A stretch of 64,000 nucleotides of DNA, from contig NZ_WJXB01000001.1 in the NCBI RefSeq assembly GCF_009664975.1, forward strand, positions 124,001 to 188,000. The letters are read 5' to 3'. The notes under the pieces are model-generated. The model saw only the letters and a list, made by a program, of their open reading frames with translations, did no database searches and had not been told where the DNA came from. The position numbers and the translations under genes are program-made. This DNA is from Paenibacillus monticola. GTDB lineage: Bacteria > Bacillota > Bacilli > Paenibacillales > Paenibacillaceae. Positions within the stretch are counted from its first letter, which is position 1; each line of letters opens with the position of its first letter. Of the stretch, positions 18,700 to 26,988 are shown piece after piece.

Positions 18700-18756
18700 A
18701 AAAATAGGGCTGTCCCATCGTAGATTCTTTCTACGAATGGAACGGCTCTATTTTTT
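18700..18756 (+). terminator. Intrinsic terminator of amino-acid ABC operon
   Basis: AAAAATAGGGCTGTCCCAT pairs imperfectly with the segment ending in CGGCTCTATTTTT, with an inner CGTAGA/TCTACG stem, and is followed by a T-run. Confidence 0.75.
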
Positions 18757-18767
18757 GGATAAATCCT

Positions 18768-18940
18768 GTATTTTATCCAACATTCATCTCAAAAAAGGCC
18801 TGCAAAAGCAGAATTCGTGTATAAAATCCAATATTTAGTTCAAAAGAGACTCCGTAGCTAACGTATGTTGGATTTTATCCAACATTTAGGTAATGAGAGT
18901 GAATTAATCAAATAAATCTTGGATTTTATCCAACTTTTTT
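18768..18940. repeat. Imperfect tandem repeat with exact 51-bp period
   Basis: The core ATCCAA recurs at 18775, 18826, 18877 and 18928, exactly 51 bases apart each time, within the wider motif TTGGATTTTATCCAAC (itself a near palindrome). In one plus frame the units would read as a 17-codon period (C/W-I-L/K-S-N-I), but stop codons interrupt it. The region lies in the gene-free stretch 18653-19240 between the amino-acid transporter and the GntR operon. The remainder of that stretch holds the terminator and the ytr-type promoter. Confidence 0.75.
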
Positions 18941-19145
18941 GTTTAAGAGAGAGTGAGTAGGAGCAAGAAATAGATGGTCTGCTTTACAGAGACAACTTAC
19001 TTTTTAGATAGTGGGAGTTTTCCTGGTTATTGCTGCCGAATATGAGGCGAAGGGTAGCGTCTGTTTTACAATATATTTATCCTTCTGTTGTTTCAAGAAA
19101 CAACTGTCGTCCGTAAAGGACAATGAAGAGCCTTATTCTTTGTTG

Positions 19146-19174
19146 TTGACATAAAGCAGTAACTGTATTAATAA
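19146..19174 (+). promoter_or_regulatory. Sigma-A promoter of the GntR-ABC operon
   Basis: TTGACA (19146-19151) is followed after 17 bases by TAATAA (19169-19174). It lies about 70 bases upstream of the GntR start, and the -10 falls inside the inverted repeat described separately. Confidence 0.6.
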
Positions 19175-19187
19175 TAGTAGTACAGTT
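19161..19187 (+). promoter_or_regulatory. Candidate operator of the YtrA-type GntR repressor
   Basis: AACTGTA and TACAGTT form a perfect 7-bp inverted repeat with a 13-base spacer, overlapping the -10 of the GntR promoter. The geometry matches the known YtrA-subfamily operator (short arms around an N13 spacer). Autorepression is inferred. Confidence 0.65.
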
Positions 19188-19240
19188 AATACACATTGGC
19201 AGATACGCTGATGATGCAACAAAGTGAAGGGAGGATTGTC

Positions 19241-19630
19241 ATGTTCGAACTGGACGTTCGCAGTCGCAAGCCGATTTATGAGCAGTTGATTGATAAGGTC
19301 AAGGAGATGGTCCAGCATGGTATTTTGCAGGCGGATGAACAGCTGCCTTCCGTACGTACCTTATCCTCACAATTGACCGTGAACCCCAATACCATTCAGA
19401 AGGCATACCGAGAGCTGGAGCGTGAGGGGTATATCTACTCACTGCAAGGGAAGGGCAGCTTCGTATCCCCCCTACAGCAGGGACAGAATGAATCCCAAAA
19501 AGCAGAGTTGCGAAATGAATTGCTGCGGTTAATGGCAGAGGCGGTTTATCTCGGATTTACAGCATTAGAGATTGGTGCGTTATACCGCCAAGTAGAAGAG
19601 CAGAGAGAAAGGGGGAATAATAGTGATTGA
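19241..19630 (+). CDS. GntR-family repressor, YtrA subfamily
   Basis: The 129-residue regulator has a winged helix-turn-helix (about 10-75) containing the GntR signature LPSVRTLSSQLTVNPNTIQKAY and a short C-terminal helical dimerisation region, the size typical of YtrA-type members. ATG 19241 follows GGGAGG; an earlier frame start lacks a site. It is the first gene of an operon with an ABC ATPase and a large permease, the usual YtrA context, in which the regulator represses its own transporter and responds to cell-envelope stress in Bacillus. An inverted-repeat operator overlaps its promoter. Confidence 0.92.
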   Translation: MFELDVRSRKPIYEQLIDKVKEMVQHGILQADEQLPSVRTLSSQLTVNPNTIQKAYRELEREGYIYSLQGKGSFVSPLQQGQNESQKAELRNELLRLMAEAVYLGFTALEIGALYRQVEEQRERGNNSD

Positions 19631-20525
19631 GATGCGGGGAGTCACCAAGTTATTTCAAGGCGAAAAGGCTGTAGACAGCATTTCGTTAACCGTACATAAA
19701 GGAACGATCTATGGGCTGCTGGGCTCGAACGGAGCAGGAAAGACTACACTACTCAAAACGTTGGCTGGTATTTATTCGCCAGAAACAGGGACGGTGAAGG
19801 TAGAGGGGGAGCCGGTCTTTGAAAATCCGGGAATGAAGCAGCGTATTATGTTTATGCCGGACAGTCCTTATTTTTTTCCACAATCCTCGATCAGTCAAAT
19901 GGCTGCATTTTACCGTTCGATTTACCCACAGTGGAGCCAGTCGAGGTTTAAGGAGCTTGGAGCAGTCTTCCCGCTGGATACGAAGCGCAAGCTTAGTCGT
20001 TTCTCGAAAGGCATGCAGCGGCAAGCTTCCTTCTGGCTGGCACTTTGCTGTATGCCAGATGTTTTGATTATGGATGAACCGATTGACGGTCTGGACCCAG
20101 TCATGCGGCGGCAGATCAAGAATCTGCTGTTTCAGGAGGTTGCCGAGCGCCAATTGACGGTCATTATTTCCTCGCATAATCTGAGGGAGATAGAGGATCT
20201 ATGCGATCATGTAGGCATCATGCATGCCGGTAAAATGCTGATTGAGAAGGATCTGGATGATCTGAAAGCAGACACACATAAGGTACAGGTGGCCTTCCGG
20301 GATGAACGGCATGAGGCTGCAATATCCGCCAAGCTGCAAGTTCTACATCAGGAGCGCCGGGGCAGTGTCAATCTGTATATTGTTAAAGGGGAATCCGAGC
20401 GAATTGCTAAGGTTTTTGAAGTCTATGAGCCTTATGTGTTCGATCTGCTTCCATTAACTTTGGAAGAAATCTTTATTTATGAAATGGGGGATGCCGGATA
20501 TGACGCCCAGCCGATTATTCTTTAA
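19623..20525 (+). CDS. ABC transporter ATP-binding protein (YtrB-like)
   Basis: The 300-residue ATPase has Walker A GSNGAGKTT, Walker B VLIMDEPIDGLDP and the H-loop ISSHNL. The ABC signature is degenerate (FSKGMQRQ in place of LSGGQ), as in other YtrB/EcsA-like exporters. It starts with GTG 19623, overlapping the regulator gene by 8 bases, with AAGGGGGAA upstream. It should pair with the permease that follows. Confidence 0.88.
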   Translation: MIEMRGVTKLFQGEKAVDSISLTVHKGTIYGLLGSNGAGKTTLLKTLAGIYSPETGTVKVEGEPVFENPGMKQRIMFMPDSPYFFPQSSISQMAAFYRSIYPQWSQSRFKELGAVFPLDTKRKLSRFSKGMQRQASFWLALCCMPDVLIMDEPIDGLDPVMRRQIKNLLFQEVAERQLTVIISSHNLREIEDLCDHVGIMHAGKMLIEKDLDDLKADTHKVQVAFRDERHEAAISAKLQVLHQERRGSVNLYIVKGESERIAKVFEVYEPYVFDLLPLTLEEIFIYEMGDAGYDAQPIIL

Positions 20526-22503
20526 TAGCAGCATCATTCGCCAGAACCTCCGCCAACATGGCTGGATCGGTATTATCTATGCACTTGGTCTGCTGTTTGC
20601 GTTGCCCGTGCAGATGTTCACGAGAGAAACACATAGTTCATTGCCACAAGAGATTAAGAATTTATTTCAAATAGGGAATGGCATCCAATCGCTGTTTATT
20701 GTTGTGTTCCCTGTTGCTGCAGGGCTGTTCCTGCTATATTACCTTCAGGGCAAATCACCATCAGATCTATGGCACGGTCTTCCTTTTCGTAGGGAGCATC
20801 TGCTTGCCACCCATCTGTTAAGCGGACTGCTGTTACTACTGCCTCCAGTCTGGCTGACTGCTGCGGTTACAGCGGTCGTGCGGCAATGGGGCGGGAACAT
20901 GTTTAGTTACGAGGGAGCGGATATTTGGAGCTGGTGTTTAATGGTAAGCCTGCTTACCATTTTTCTATTCTGCTTCAGTGTGTTTGTAGGGATTTGTACA
21001 GGCCAATCCATTGTGCAGGGAATTATCACGTATATTCTCCTGTTACTACCTGCTTTTCTGATCTTATTAATGAATTCTCATTTATCCGTCTATTTATACG
21101 GTTATCCTTATGTGTATAATGTTAATTCCAATGCCGAGATATGGTCTCCTCTTATGCATATCATGAACATAGCGGCTAATCCCTTCAGTGTGAAGGAAGT
21201 GTGGATTTATGGAGCTTTGTCTGTCGTATTTATCATCATGTCCTTCCTGCTATATCGTAAGCGTCATGTAGAAAAAGCAGGCCAGGCGATTGCCTTCACG
21301 GCGTTCAATCCACTCTTTAAAGCAGGCGTAATGTTCTGTGCGATGCTGATCTGCGGAACCTATTTTACCTCCGGTAAGCAGCAGTTAGGCTGGGTGATTG
21401 GTGGATATGCGATAGGAGCGTTGATTGGCTATGTTGTTGCAGAAATGATTCTTCGTAAAACCTGGCAAATATTTACCCGCAGAGTTCCGTTGGAATGGGC
21501 AGTGTATACAGTGCTGATAAGCCTACTTCTCTATATCCCAGCATCGGGATTAACGGGGTATGAGAACAGAGTACCTTCGAACGATAAAATAAGCGGTGTC
21601 TTTGCAGGTGGGAATTACTGGATGCGGGATTACTCTCAAGATACGCTTGCCAACTTGCCGATAGATCAAGATCCCTTCTCCAGCGACAAGGATTATATTG
21701 AGGCTGTTCGTAAGCTGCATCTTGCACTAGCCGCTGTACGTCCGGAGAGGAATTCCCAATCTGTAGCCAATTATACCCGTTATCAATCCTTTACTTTGGC
21801 TTATCAGCTGAATAACAGCCGCAAGCTGGTGAGGGAGTATCTAGTCCCCGTCAAAGGTTTTGAACCGGAACTCAAGGCAGTGATGGAGACGGAAGCCTAC
21901 AAGAGTGAGGCTTATCAAATGTTTCAACTGGAAGAGAACACATACAGAATAAGGTTAAGCAATCGAGATAAAGTAGTAGACATCTCCAATCCTGTCGAAA
22001 TTGCTGAATTCAAAGAAATTCTGAAGCGGGAAATTCTCAACATGTCTTTTGAAGAACAAACAAGCGATAGGACGCCACAAGCTTATATAGAAGTGTACTC
22101 TGACCAGAAGCAAAACGTAAATCGTAGTAGTCTTTTTTATGAATGGAAACCCTTCTATCAGGAGCTGGAGAGCTGGTTGGTCGAAAAAGGTTATGCCGAT
22201 AGGGTTCGTACAACATCTGCAGAAATTAAATCCGCCGAGATTATGAAGGATGACTTTGACGGCAGAATTTCATATGAAGAGCTGTACAATCCTGAGAAAC
22301 ATGTGGAGCTTGCCCGCAGTGAAAAGCGTACGGCTGTGACTGCAGACAAGAATTTTATTACCTCCATCTTGGAGCATGAGCGGGACTTTGCAGCCAGAAA
22401 CGGAATGATTCTTGTGCGAATGGAGTATAAGAACGGCAACACTGAATATGTTCAATTGGAGGACTCTGATCTGACACCTGCGTTAAGGGCTTTACTTCCT
22501 TAG
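20500..22503 (+). CDS. ABC-2-type permease with large C-terminal extracytoplasmic domain
   Basis: This membrane protein of about 667 residues has six or seven N-terminal hydrophobic helices (about 20-270). Further helices at about 280-350 precede a long hydrophilic C-terminal portion (about 360-667) of the kind found in YtrC/YtrD-like permeases (DUF6449-like). It overlaps the ATPase gene. ATG 20500 is favoured because GGGGG lies about 10 bases upstream; ATG 20479 and 20491 are alternatives. With the ATPase and the GntR repressor it makes a three-gene envelope-stress type transporter whose substrate is unknown. Confidence 0.8.
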   Translation: MTPSRLFFNSSIIRQNLRQHGWIGIIYALGLLFALPVQMFTRETHSSLPQEIKNLFQIGNGIQSLFIVVFPVAAGLFLLYYLQGKSPSDLWHGLPFRREHLLATHLLSGLLLLLPPVWLTAAVTAVVRQWGGNMFSYEGADIWSWCLMVSLLTIFLFCFSVFVGICTGQSIVQGIITYILLLLPAFLILLMNSHLSVYLYGYPYVYNVNSNAEIWSPLMHIMNIAANPFSVKEVWIYGALSVVFIIMSFLLYRKRHVEKAGQAIAFTAFNPLFKAGVMFCAMLICGTYFTSGKQQLGWVIGGYAIGALIGYVVAEMILRKTWQIFTRRVPLEWAVYTVLISLLLYIPASGLTGYENRVPSNDKISGVFAGGNYWMRDYSQDTLANLPIDQDPFSSDKDYIEAVRKLHLALAAVRPERNSQSVANYTRYQSFTLAYQLNNSRKLVREYLVPVKGFEPELKAVMETEAYKSEAYQMFQLEENTYRIRLSNRDKVVDISNPVEIAEFKEILKREILNMSFEEQTSDRTPQAYIEVYSDQKQNVNRSSLFYEWKPFYQELESWLVEKGYADRVRTTSAEIKSAEIMKDDFDGRISYEELYNPEKHVELARSEKRTAVTADKNFITSILEHERDFAARNGMILVRMEYKNGNTEYVQLEDSDLTPALRALLP

Positions 22504-22560
22504 GTTACGTGTATATGGCTTGCAGGGCAGACGCTGAAGCAGTATATTTATTAAACAATC

Positions 22561-22600
22561 AGGTCATGGATGATAGAGTCCATGGCCTTTGTTTTATTTT
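22561..22600 (+). terminator. Intrinsic terminator after the ABC permease
   Basis: GGTCATGGA pairs with TCCATGGCC around an 8-base loop and is followed by a T-rich run (TTTGTTTTATTTT). Confidence 0.8.
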
Positions 22601-22637
22601 GATGAGGTCAGTGGAACTGGTAAAGGAGGCGAATGCG

Positions 22638-23177
22638 ATGAACGAAGTACCCGATCATCTGGATCACGGATTACAGATCATCTTTATCGGTTTTAACCCC
22701 AGCCCTCGTTCTGGAGAGGAAGGACATCATTATGCGAATCCACGCAACCATTTCTGGAGAATACTGCATCAGTCCGGACTGACGCCGCGTTTATATAACC
22801 CTTCGGAGGATGGAGAGCTGCTGAAGCTCGGACTGGGCTTCACGAACATTGTTGCCCGCCCAACCCGTGGGGCGGAGGATATCACTCGTGAAGAATATAA
22901 AGAGGGCCGAGAACTGCTGCGAGCTAAGCTCGAGCAATTTCGGCCGGAAGTGGCTTGTTTTGTAGGCAAAGGCGTCTATACGGAATACAGCCGGAGATCT
23001 AAGGTTGATTGGGGATTTCAAGAGGAGGCCGCGGAGCCTCTGGTTGACGGAGTGCGTGAATTTGTAGCACCGTCTTCCAGTGGCCTTGTACGCATGCCAC
23101 TGAATGATATTGTTGACATCTACCGGAGGTTATACAAGTTTACTGGAGATGTTGCGTCAGGTTTGGATCAACAGTAG
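22638..23177 (+). CDS. mug: G/U mismatch-specific DNA glycosylase
   Basis: The 179-residue uracil-DNA glycosylase superfamily protein is of the Mug/TDG type. The active-site motif is visible as GFNPSPRSGEEGHHYANPRN (Asn in the NPS block), with the C-terminal SSSGLVRMP loop that inserts into DNA. It excises uracil or ethenocytosine from mismatches. ATG 22638 lies 8 bases after AAAGGAGG; the longer upstream frame reads through a terminator and is rejected. Its 3' end overlaps the convergent TagO/WecA-like gene by 21 bases. Confidence 0.92.
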   Translation: MNEVPDHLDHGLQIIFIGFNPSPRSGEEGHHYANPRNHFWRILHQSGLTPRLYNPSEDGELLKLGLGFTNIVARPTRGAEDITREEYKEGRELLRAKLEQFRPEVACFVGKGVYTEYSRRSKVDWGFQEEAAEPLVDGVREFVAPSSSGLVRMPLNDIVDIYRRLYKFTGDVASGLDQQ

Positions 23178-24125
23178 AATGATTGACGATAAAGATAGGC
23201 AGACACTCACGAGGCACAACACGATAACAACCTGCTTTTGGTTCAGTCCTGCCCGAAGCAGGCGGTAGTGGACCTGGGTAGCGTCGGCTTGATAGATGGA
23301 CTTCCCTTGGATGAAGCGTTTGAAGACGACAAAGATATTGTCGAAGATCGGTACGCCCATCGCCAGAATCGGGATGAAAATCGACAGGACCGTCGCCTGC
23401 TTGAAGGCACCATCGAGCGCAATAACAGCAAGGATGAAGCCGAGAAAGGTTGCGCCTGCGTCACCCATGAAGATTTTGGCAGGCGGCTTGTTATAACGTA
23501 AATAAGCAAGGGTAACGCCTACGAGTGCGATCGCCATAACAGCGGAAGTAGATTGTCCTTTAGCCAAGGCAACAATGAACAGGGTTACGGCTGAAATAGC
23601 GGTCAGTGCACCAGCTAGACCATCCATGCCATCCGAGAAATTGATCACGGTAGTCACGCCAAAAATCCAAAAAATGGTCAGTAAGAACTGCAATATAACT
23701 GGCAGAACGATATAATCCCCAGAGAATGGGTTGTAGAATCCGGTAAAGGCGTTTCCGGCCAGATAGACAAGAACTGCCGCGGCAACCTGAACAATCATTT
23801 TGGGCAACGCGGGGAAATCCTTACCCTTAGTTTTGTACCAGTCATCCACCGTCCCAATGGTCAGTAGCAGCACACCACCGATGAATATAGCTAGGGTCTC
23901 CATAGTAAAGTCACGGGCAAACACTAAATAGGTAATGAAAAACCCGATAAAGATAGCGTAGCTGGCTGTAAGCGGGATAGGTTCTCTATGTATTTTTCGC
24001 TCAACGTCCTGCCGGGGTTTGTCCACAAAATCAATGCGGAAAGCCAGTCTGCCGAGCGGTGGTATTAACAAATAAACAATGGAAAACGACAACAGAAATG
24101 CTAATAAATATAAAATGATGTTCAC
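23157..24125 (-). CDS. Undecaprenyl-phosphate GlcNAc-1-phosphate transferase (TagO/WecA/MraY family)
   Basis: This 322-residue membrane protein has about ten helices. Family motifs are GTVDDWYKTKGK, NFSDGMDGLAG and KIFMGDAGATFLGF, which carry the Mg and substrate Asp residues. The family's HxHHR loop reads QVHYRLL, so one His is Tyr. The enzyme should attach a sugar-1-phosphate to undecaprenyl phosphate, starting teichoic-acid, secondary cell-wall polymer or capsule synthesis. The start is GTG 24125 with only a weak AAAGAG upstream. It is monocistronic and convergent with mug. The secondary polymer could be what the SLH protein at the window start binds, but that is inference. Confidence 0.9.
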   Translation of the reverse strand: MNIILYLLAFLLSFSIVYLLIPPLGRLAFRIDFVDKPRQDVERKIHREPIPLTASYAIFIGFFITYLVFARDFTMETLAIFIGGVLLLTIGTVDDWYKTKGKDFPALPKMIVQVAAAVLVYLAGNAFTGFYNPFSGDYIVLPVILQFLLTIFWIFGVTTVINFSDGMDGLAGALTAISAVTLFIVALAKGQSTSAVMAIALVGVTLAYLRYNKPPAKIFMGDAGATFLGFILAVIALDGAFKQATVLSIFIPILAMGVPIFDNIFVVFKRFIQGKSIYQADATQVHYRLLRAGLNQKQVVIVLCLVSVCLSLSSIILLLIQT

Positions 24126-24232
24126 CGCCGTTTTCTCTTTAAAATAACATATCTGCCCATGACTTACCTTAAAAAGTGATAAATTGTCGATTGCTAGTCA
24201 TATTTTAGAAAAATATATTTATGGAGGTACAT

Positions 24233-24919
24233 ATGAAATACGAAATCATTTTATTCGATGCCGATGACACGCTGTTTGATTACGGAATGGCAGAAAGCCA
24301 TGCTCTATATAACACGTTTGCCCAATTTGGCTTGCCAACGGGCGCGGACGATTATGCCGCCAGCTACAAGGAGATTAACCACGCGCTCTGGAAGGATTTG
24401 GAGCAAGGCCGGACTACTTCTGCAGCTCTGCGGGTGGAGCGTTTCAATCGGCTGTTTGTAGCGAATGAGCTAAGGCTGAATTCAGAGGAGTTTAGTGCAG
24501 CTTATCTGCGATACTTAGGCGAGGGGACGTTCCTCATTCAAGGGGCTATTGAGCTTTGTGAAGAGCTTGCCGACTTTAGGCTGGCGGTTATCACGAACGG
24601 AATTAAGGAAGTGCAGACCTCCAGAATTCAGGGGTCTCCGCTGTGCAGCACCTTTGAACAGATTATTATCTCTGAGGAAGCGGGCAGCCAGAAGCCGGAG
24701 ACGGGTATTTTTGATTATGCTTTTGCCAAGCTTAAGATTGCGGATAAGGAAAAGGTACTGATTGTGGGCGACTCTCTGACCTCGGATATTCAAGGAGGAA
24801 TTAATTATGGTATCGATACCTGTTGGTTTAATCCGCTGGGTAAAGTGAATGACTTGGGAGTCCAGCCGAAATATGAAATACGTAGTTTGTCGGAGCTGAT
24901 TAGTATCGCTAGAGGGTAG
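24233..24919 (+). CDS. HAD-superfamily phosphatase, YjjG/YfnB-type noncanonical nucleotidase
   Basis: The 228-residue haloacid-dehalogenase-fold hydrolase has motif I DADDTLFDY, motif II TNG, motif III Lys in SQKPETGIFDYAF and motif IV GDSLTSDIQGG. The pattern and length fit YjjG/YfnB house-cleaning 5'-nucleotidases that act on noncanonical pyrimidine nucleotides. ATG 24233 follows GGAGG by 5 bases. The gene appears to stand alone. Confidence 0.87.
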   Translation: MKYEIILFDADDTLFDYGMAESHALYNTFAQFGLPTGADDYAASYKEINHALWKDLEQGRTTSAALRVERFNRLFVANELRLNSEEFSAAYLRYLGEGTFLIQGAIELCEELADFRLAVITNGIKEVQTSRIQGSPLCSTFEQIIISEEAGSQKPETGIFDYAFAKLKIADKEKVLIVGDSLTSDIQGGINYGIDTCWFNPLGKVNDLGVQPKYEIRSLSELISIARG

Positions 24920-25015
24920 CCAGAATAAGTTGCAAATAGAAAAAGATTGGAAGTCCTCTCTCGGTGTTATATATAGGAGAAAGCAATAGTTCTGACAACA
25001 GAGGAGCGGATCGTA

Positions 25016-25690
25016 ATGAAAAAGAAATGGCTCATCGCAGCCGTGGTCGCCAGCATGACCATAACCGGTTCAGCCGGCGTGTACGCAGGCGCCAAATTAG
25101 AGCAAATCAAGGCCTATTTGAATCACAGCATCGGTCTTGTCGTAGATGGCAATCCTTATTGGATGAAGGATGGTAACGGCAAGACACTAACTCCGATTAC
25201 ATATGAGGGGCTTACCTATTTGCCGGTTCAGTCGGTTGCCAACGCCTTGAAAGTGCCAATTACGTATGACGCCGCCAATTATAAAGTGCGGATCGGACTG
25301 AATAGCGCAATCCCCATTGCAACTCCGACTCCAACAGCGGGAAACGGCACAACAACCCCCGTCTCAAGTAACTCACGACCGGTTAATCTGCCACAGGATT
25401 TCCCTATACCTGCGGATGCGGTCATTTCCACAACCTTGGATACTGATATCGATGGTGTGAAAAAGGTAGCTTTCACCTATTCTACACAGGAAACGCTTGA
25501 TATCATGGGATTTGTCTACAGCGAATATGTGCGGATCAAGAAATTGGACAATTCAACGCAGACTATAACCTCTACTACAGTTAAAATCACTGGCAGACTA
25601 AGTGGGACAAGTCCACTCTCGATCACAGGAAAAGCTTCAACCGCGCGTCCTGGATATAATAACTTTACTATTACATGGTCAGAAAGCTAA
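25016..25690 (+). CDS. Secreted stalk-domain protein of unknown function
   Basis: The 224-residue protein has a signal peptide (about 1-27) and a short copper amine oxidase N-terminal-like stalk domain (about 35-100, with YLPVQSVANAL). A Thr/Pro-rich linker leads to a C-terminal beta-rich region (about 115-224) that I do not recognise. The domain is common in surface proteins of Paenibacillus and is thought to serve in wall interaction. GAGGAG precedes the ATG. It is a single gene closed by a strong terminator. Confidence 0.8.
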   Translation: MKKKWLIAAVVASMTITGSAGVYAGAKLEQIKAYLNHSIGLVVDGNPYWMKDGNGKTLTPITYEGLTYLPVQSVANALKVPITYDAANYKVRIGLNSAIPIATPTPTAGNGTTTPVSSNSRPVNLPQDFPIPADAVISTTLDTDIDGVKKVAFTYSTQETLDIMGFVYSEYVRIKKLDNSTQTITSTTVKITGRLSGTSPLSITGKASTARPGYNNFTITWSES

Positions 25691-25709
25691 AGCTCGGGAT
25701 GATTTAGCG

Positions 25710-25750
25710 AAAAAAGGCAAGTTTCCGCAGTATGGGGAACTTGCCTTTTT
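25710..25750. terminator. Bidirectional intrinsic terminator
   Basis: AAAAAGGCAAGTTTCC pairs with GGGGAACTTGCCTTTTT around a short loop, with A and T runs on both sides. It lies between the convergent stalk-protein and dioxygenase genes. Confidence 0.88.
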
Positions 25751-25787
25751 GCTATTGCAACGTTCAATCGTTCAAAGGATTGCTGGA

Positions 25788-26765
25788 TTATTGGTGTGTA
25801 TCCAACGGCTTGAGGTAGGCCTCAATTTGTTCCCGCTTTGACTCCAGGAATGGAGGCAGGGCTAGTGATTCCCCGAGATGCTCCATAGGCTCATCGGTCG
25901 CAAAGCCTGGTCCATCTGTAGCCAGCTCAAACAAAATGCCATTCGGCTCGCGGAAATAGAGGGAGCGGAAGTAGAAACGGTCGACGAAGCCTGAATTGGG
26001 CAAACGTAGTGTGCCCACACGTTCGATCCATTGCTTCAGCTCTTCTTCGTTATCGACGCGGAACGCGACATGATGCACACCGCCCCGTCCGAGATGTTCC
26101 AGCTCCAGATCGTTTCGTTCCTCCAGATGAACCTCTGCACCCGAGCCGCCTTCTCCGGTCTCGAATACAATTACATCCGGTTGTCCGGCTACTGTTGAAG
26201 GATATGTGCTTTTACGGCGAAAGCCAAGCAGTTCTTCAAGTATTACAGCCGTTAGATCGGCCGTTTCCACGGTTAGATGCGCAGGCCCCAGACCGACAAT
26301 GCCATACTGAGCAGGAACCGGACTTTTTGCCCAAGGCTTGCCACCTGCGACACCCTTATTAAACTCATCGGATACCAGCAGGAAACGTTGTCCCTCAAAA
26401 TCGCGGAAGGATAAGGTCTGTCGGCCTCCTAGCACCGTAATCGCTCCGTGCTCTACATGATATTCCGTAAAACGCTGCTCCCAGTAGGTAAGCGCGGCAT
26501 CGTTAGGTACACGTAGAGAAAGGGCGGAGATACTATTATTACCGTCGCGGTTGTGCCCCGAATTTGGGATTTCAAAGAAGGTCAGCTCTGTTCCGGGATT
26601 ACCCTGCTCGTCTCCATAGAACAAATGATAGACGGAGATATCGTCCTGGTTAACCGTTTTTTTGATTAGACGTAAGCCCAGTACTTCCGTATAAAATTTG
26701 AAATTTTCCGGTGCTTTGGCTGTAATGGCGGATACATGGTGAAGTCCTTTTATTGTTAAACTCAT
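25788..26765 (-). CDS. Ring-cleaving dioxygenase (VOC superfamily, MhqA/MhqO type)
   Basis: The 325-residue protein has two glyoxalase/extradiol dioxygenase modules. The probable metal ligands are His in GLHHVSAITA, His in GGVHHVAFRV and Glu in GILFELATDGPG. In Bacillus, MhqA/MhqO relatives detoxify hydroquinones and catechols and are controlled by MarR-type or YodB-type quinone sensors. AGGAGG precedes the ATG. An imperfect T-ACTAT-N7-ATAGT-A repeat lies about 45-65 bases upstream and may be an operator. Confidence 0.88.
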   Translation of the reverse strand: MSLTIKGLHHVSAITAKAPENFKFYTEVLGLRLIKKTVNQDDISVYHLFYGDEQGNPGTELTFFEIPNSGHNRDGNNSISALSLRVPNDAALTYWEQRFTEYHVEHGAITVLGGRQTLSFRDFEGQRFLLVSDEFNKGVAGGKPWAKSPVPAQYGIVGLGPAHLTVETADLTAVILEELLGFRRKSTYPSTVAGQPDVIVFETGEGGSGAEVHLEERNDLELEHLGRGGVHHVAFRVDNEEELKQWIERVGTLRLPNSGFVDRFYFRSLYFREPNGILFELATDGPGFATDEPMEHLGESLALPPFLESKREQIEAYLKPLDTHQ

Positions 26766-26807
26766 CTGTGTAGTACCTCCTAGTGAAACATCATGAATAA
26801 TATTAAG

Positions 26808-26828
26808 TAACTATAATTTTAATAGTAA
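26808..26828 (-). promoter_or_regulatory. Candidate operator upstream of the dioxygenase gene
   Basis: TAACTAT and ATAGTAA flank a seven-base AT-rich centre, forming an imperfect inverted repeat about 45 bases before the gene. Quinone-responsive repressors of the MarR and HxlR/DUF24 families bind related AT-rich repeats. The assignment is tentative. Confidence 0.35.
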
Positions 26829-26988
26829 ACTTTGCAAATTGCAAGAGGGACCCCAACATTCTCAAAAGGCGGACGGAAGTTAAGGATCGGATATACTAGT
26901 TTAAACGCTTTAGTGGATGTTTAATCGTATTCTTTTGCTTTGATTGGTATATTAGCTTTGTTAAGTTTGGAGTGAGGGAGAGAAGTGT

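Noticed and set aside
18653..18838. 61-codon frame after the amino-acid ABC ATPase gene
   Set aside because: It reads through the terminator hairpin and into the 51-bp repeat and has no ribosome-binding site.
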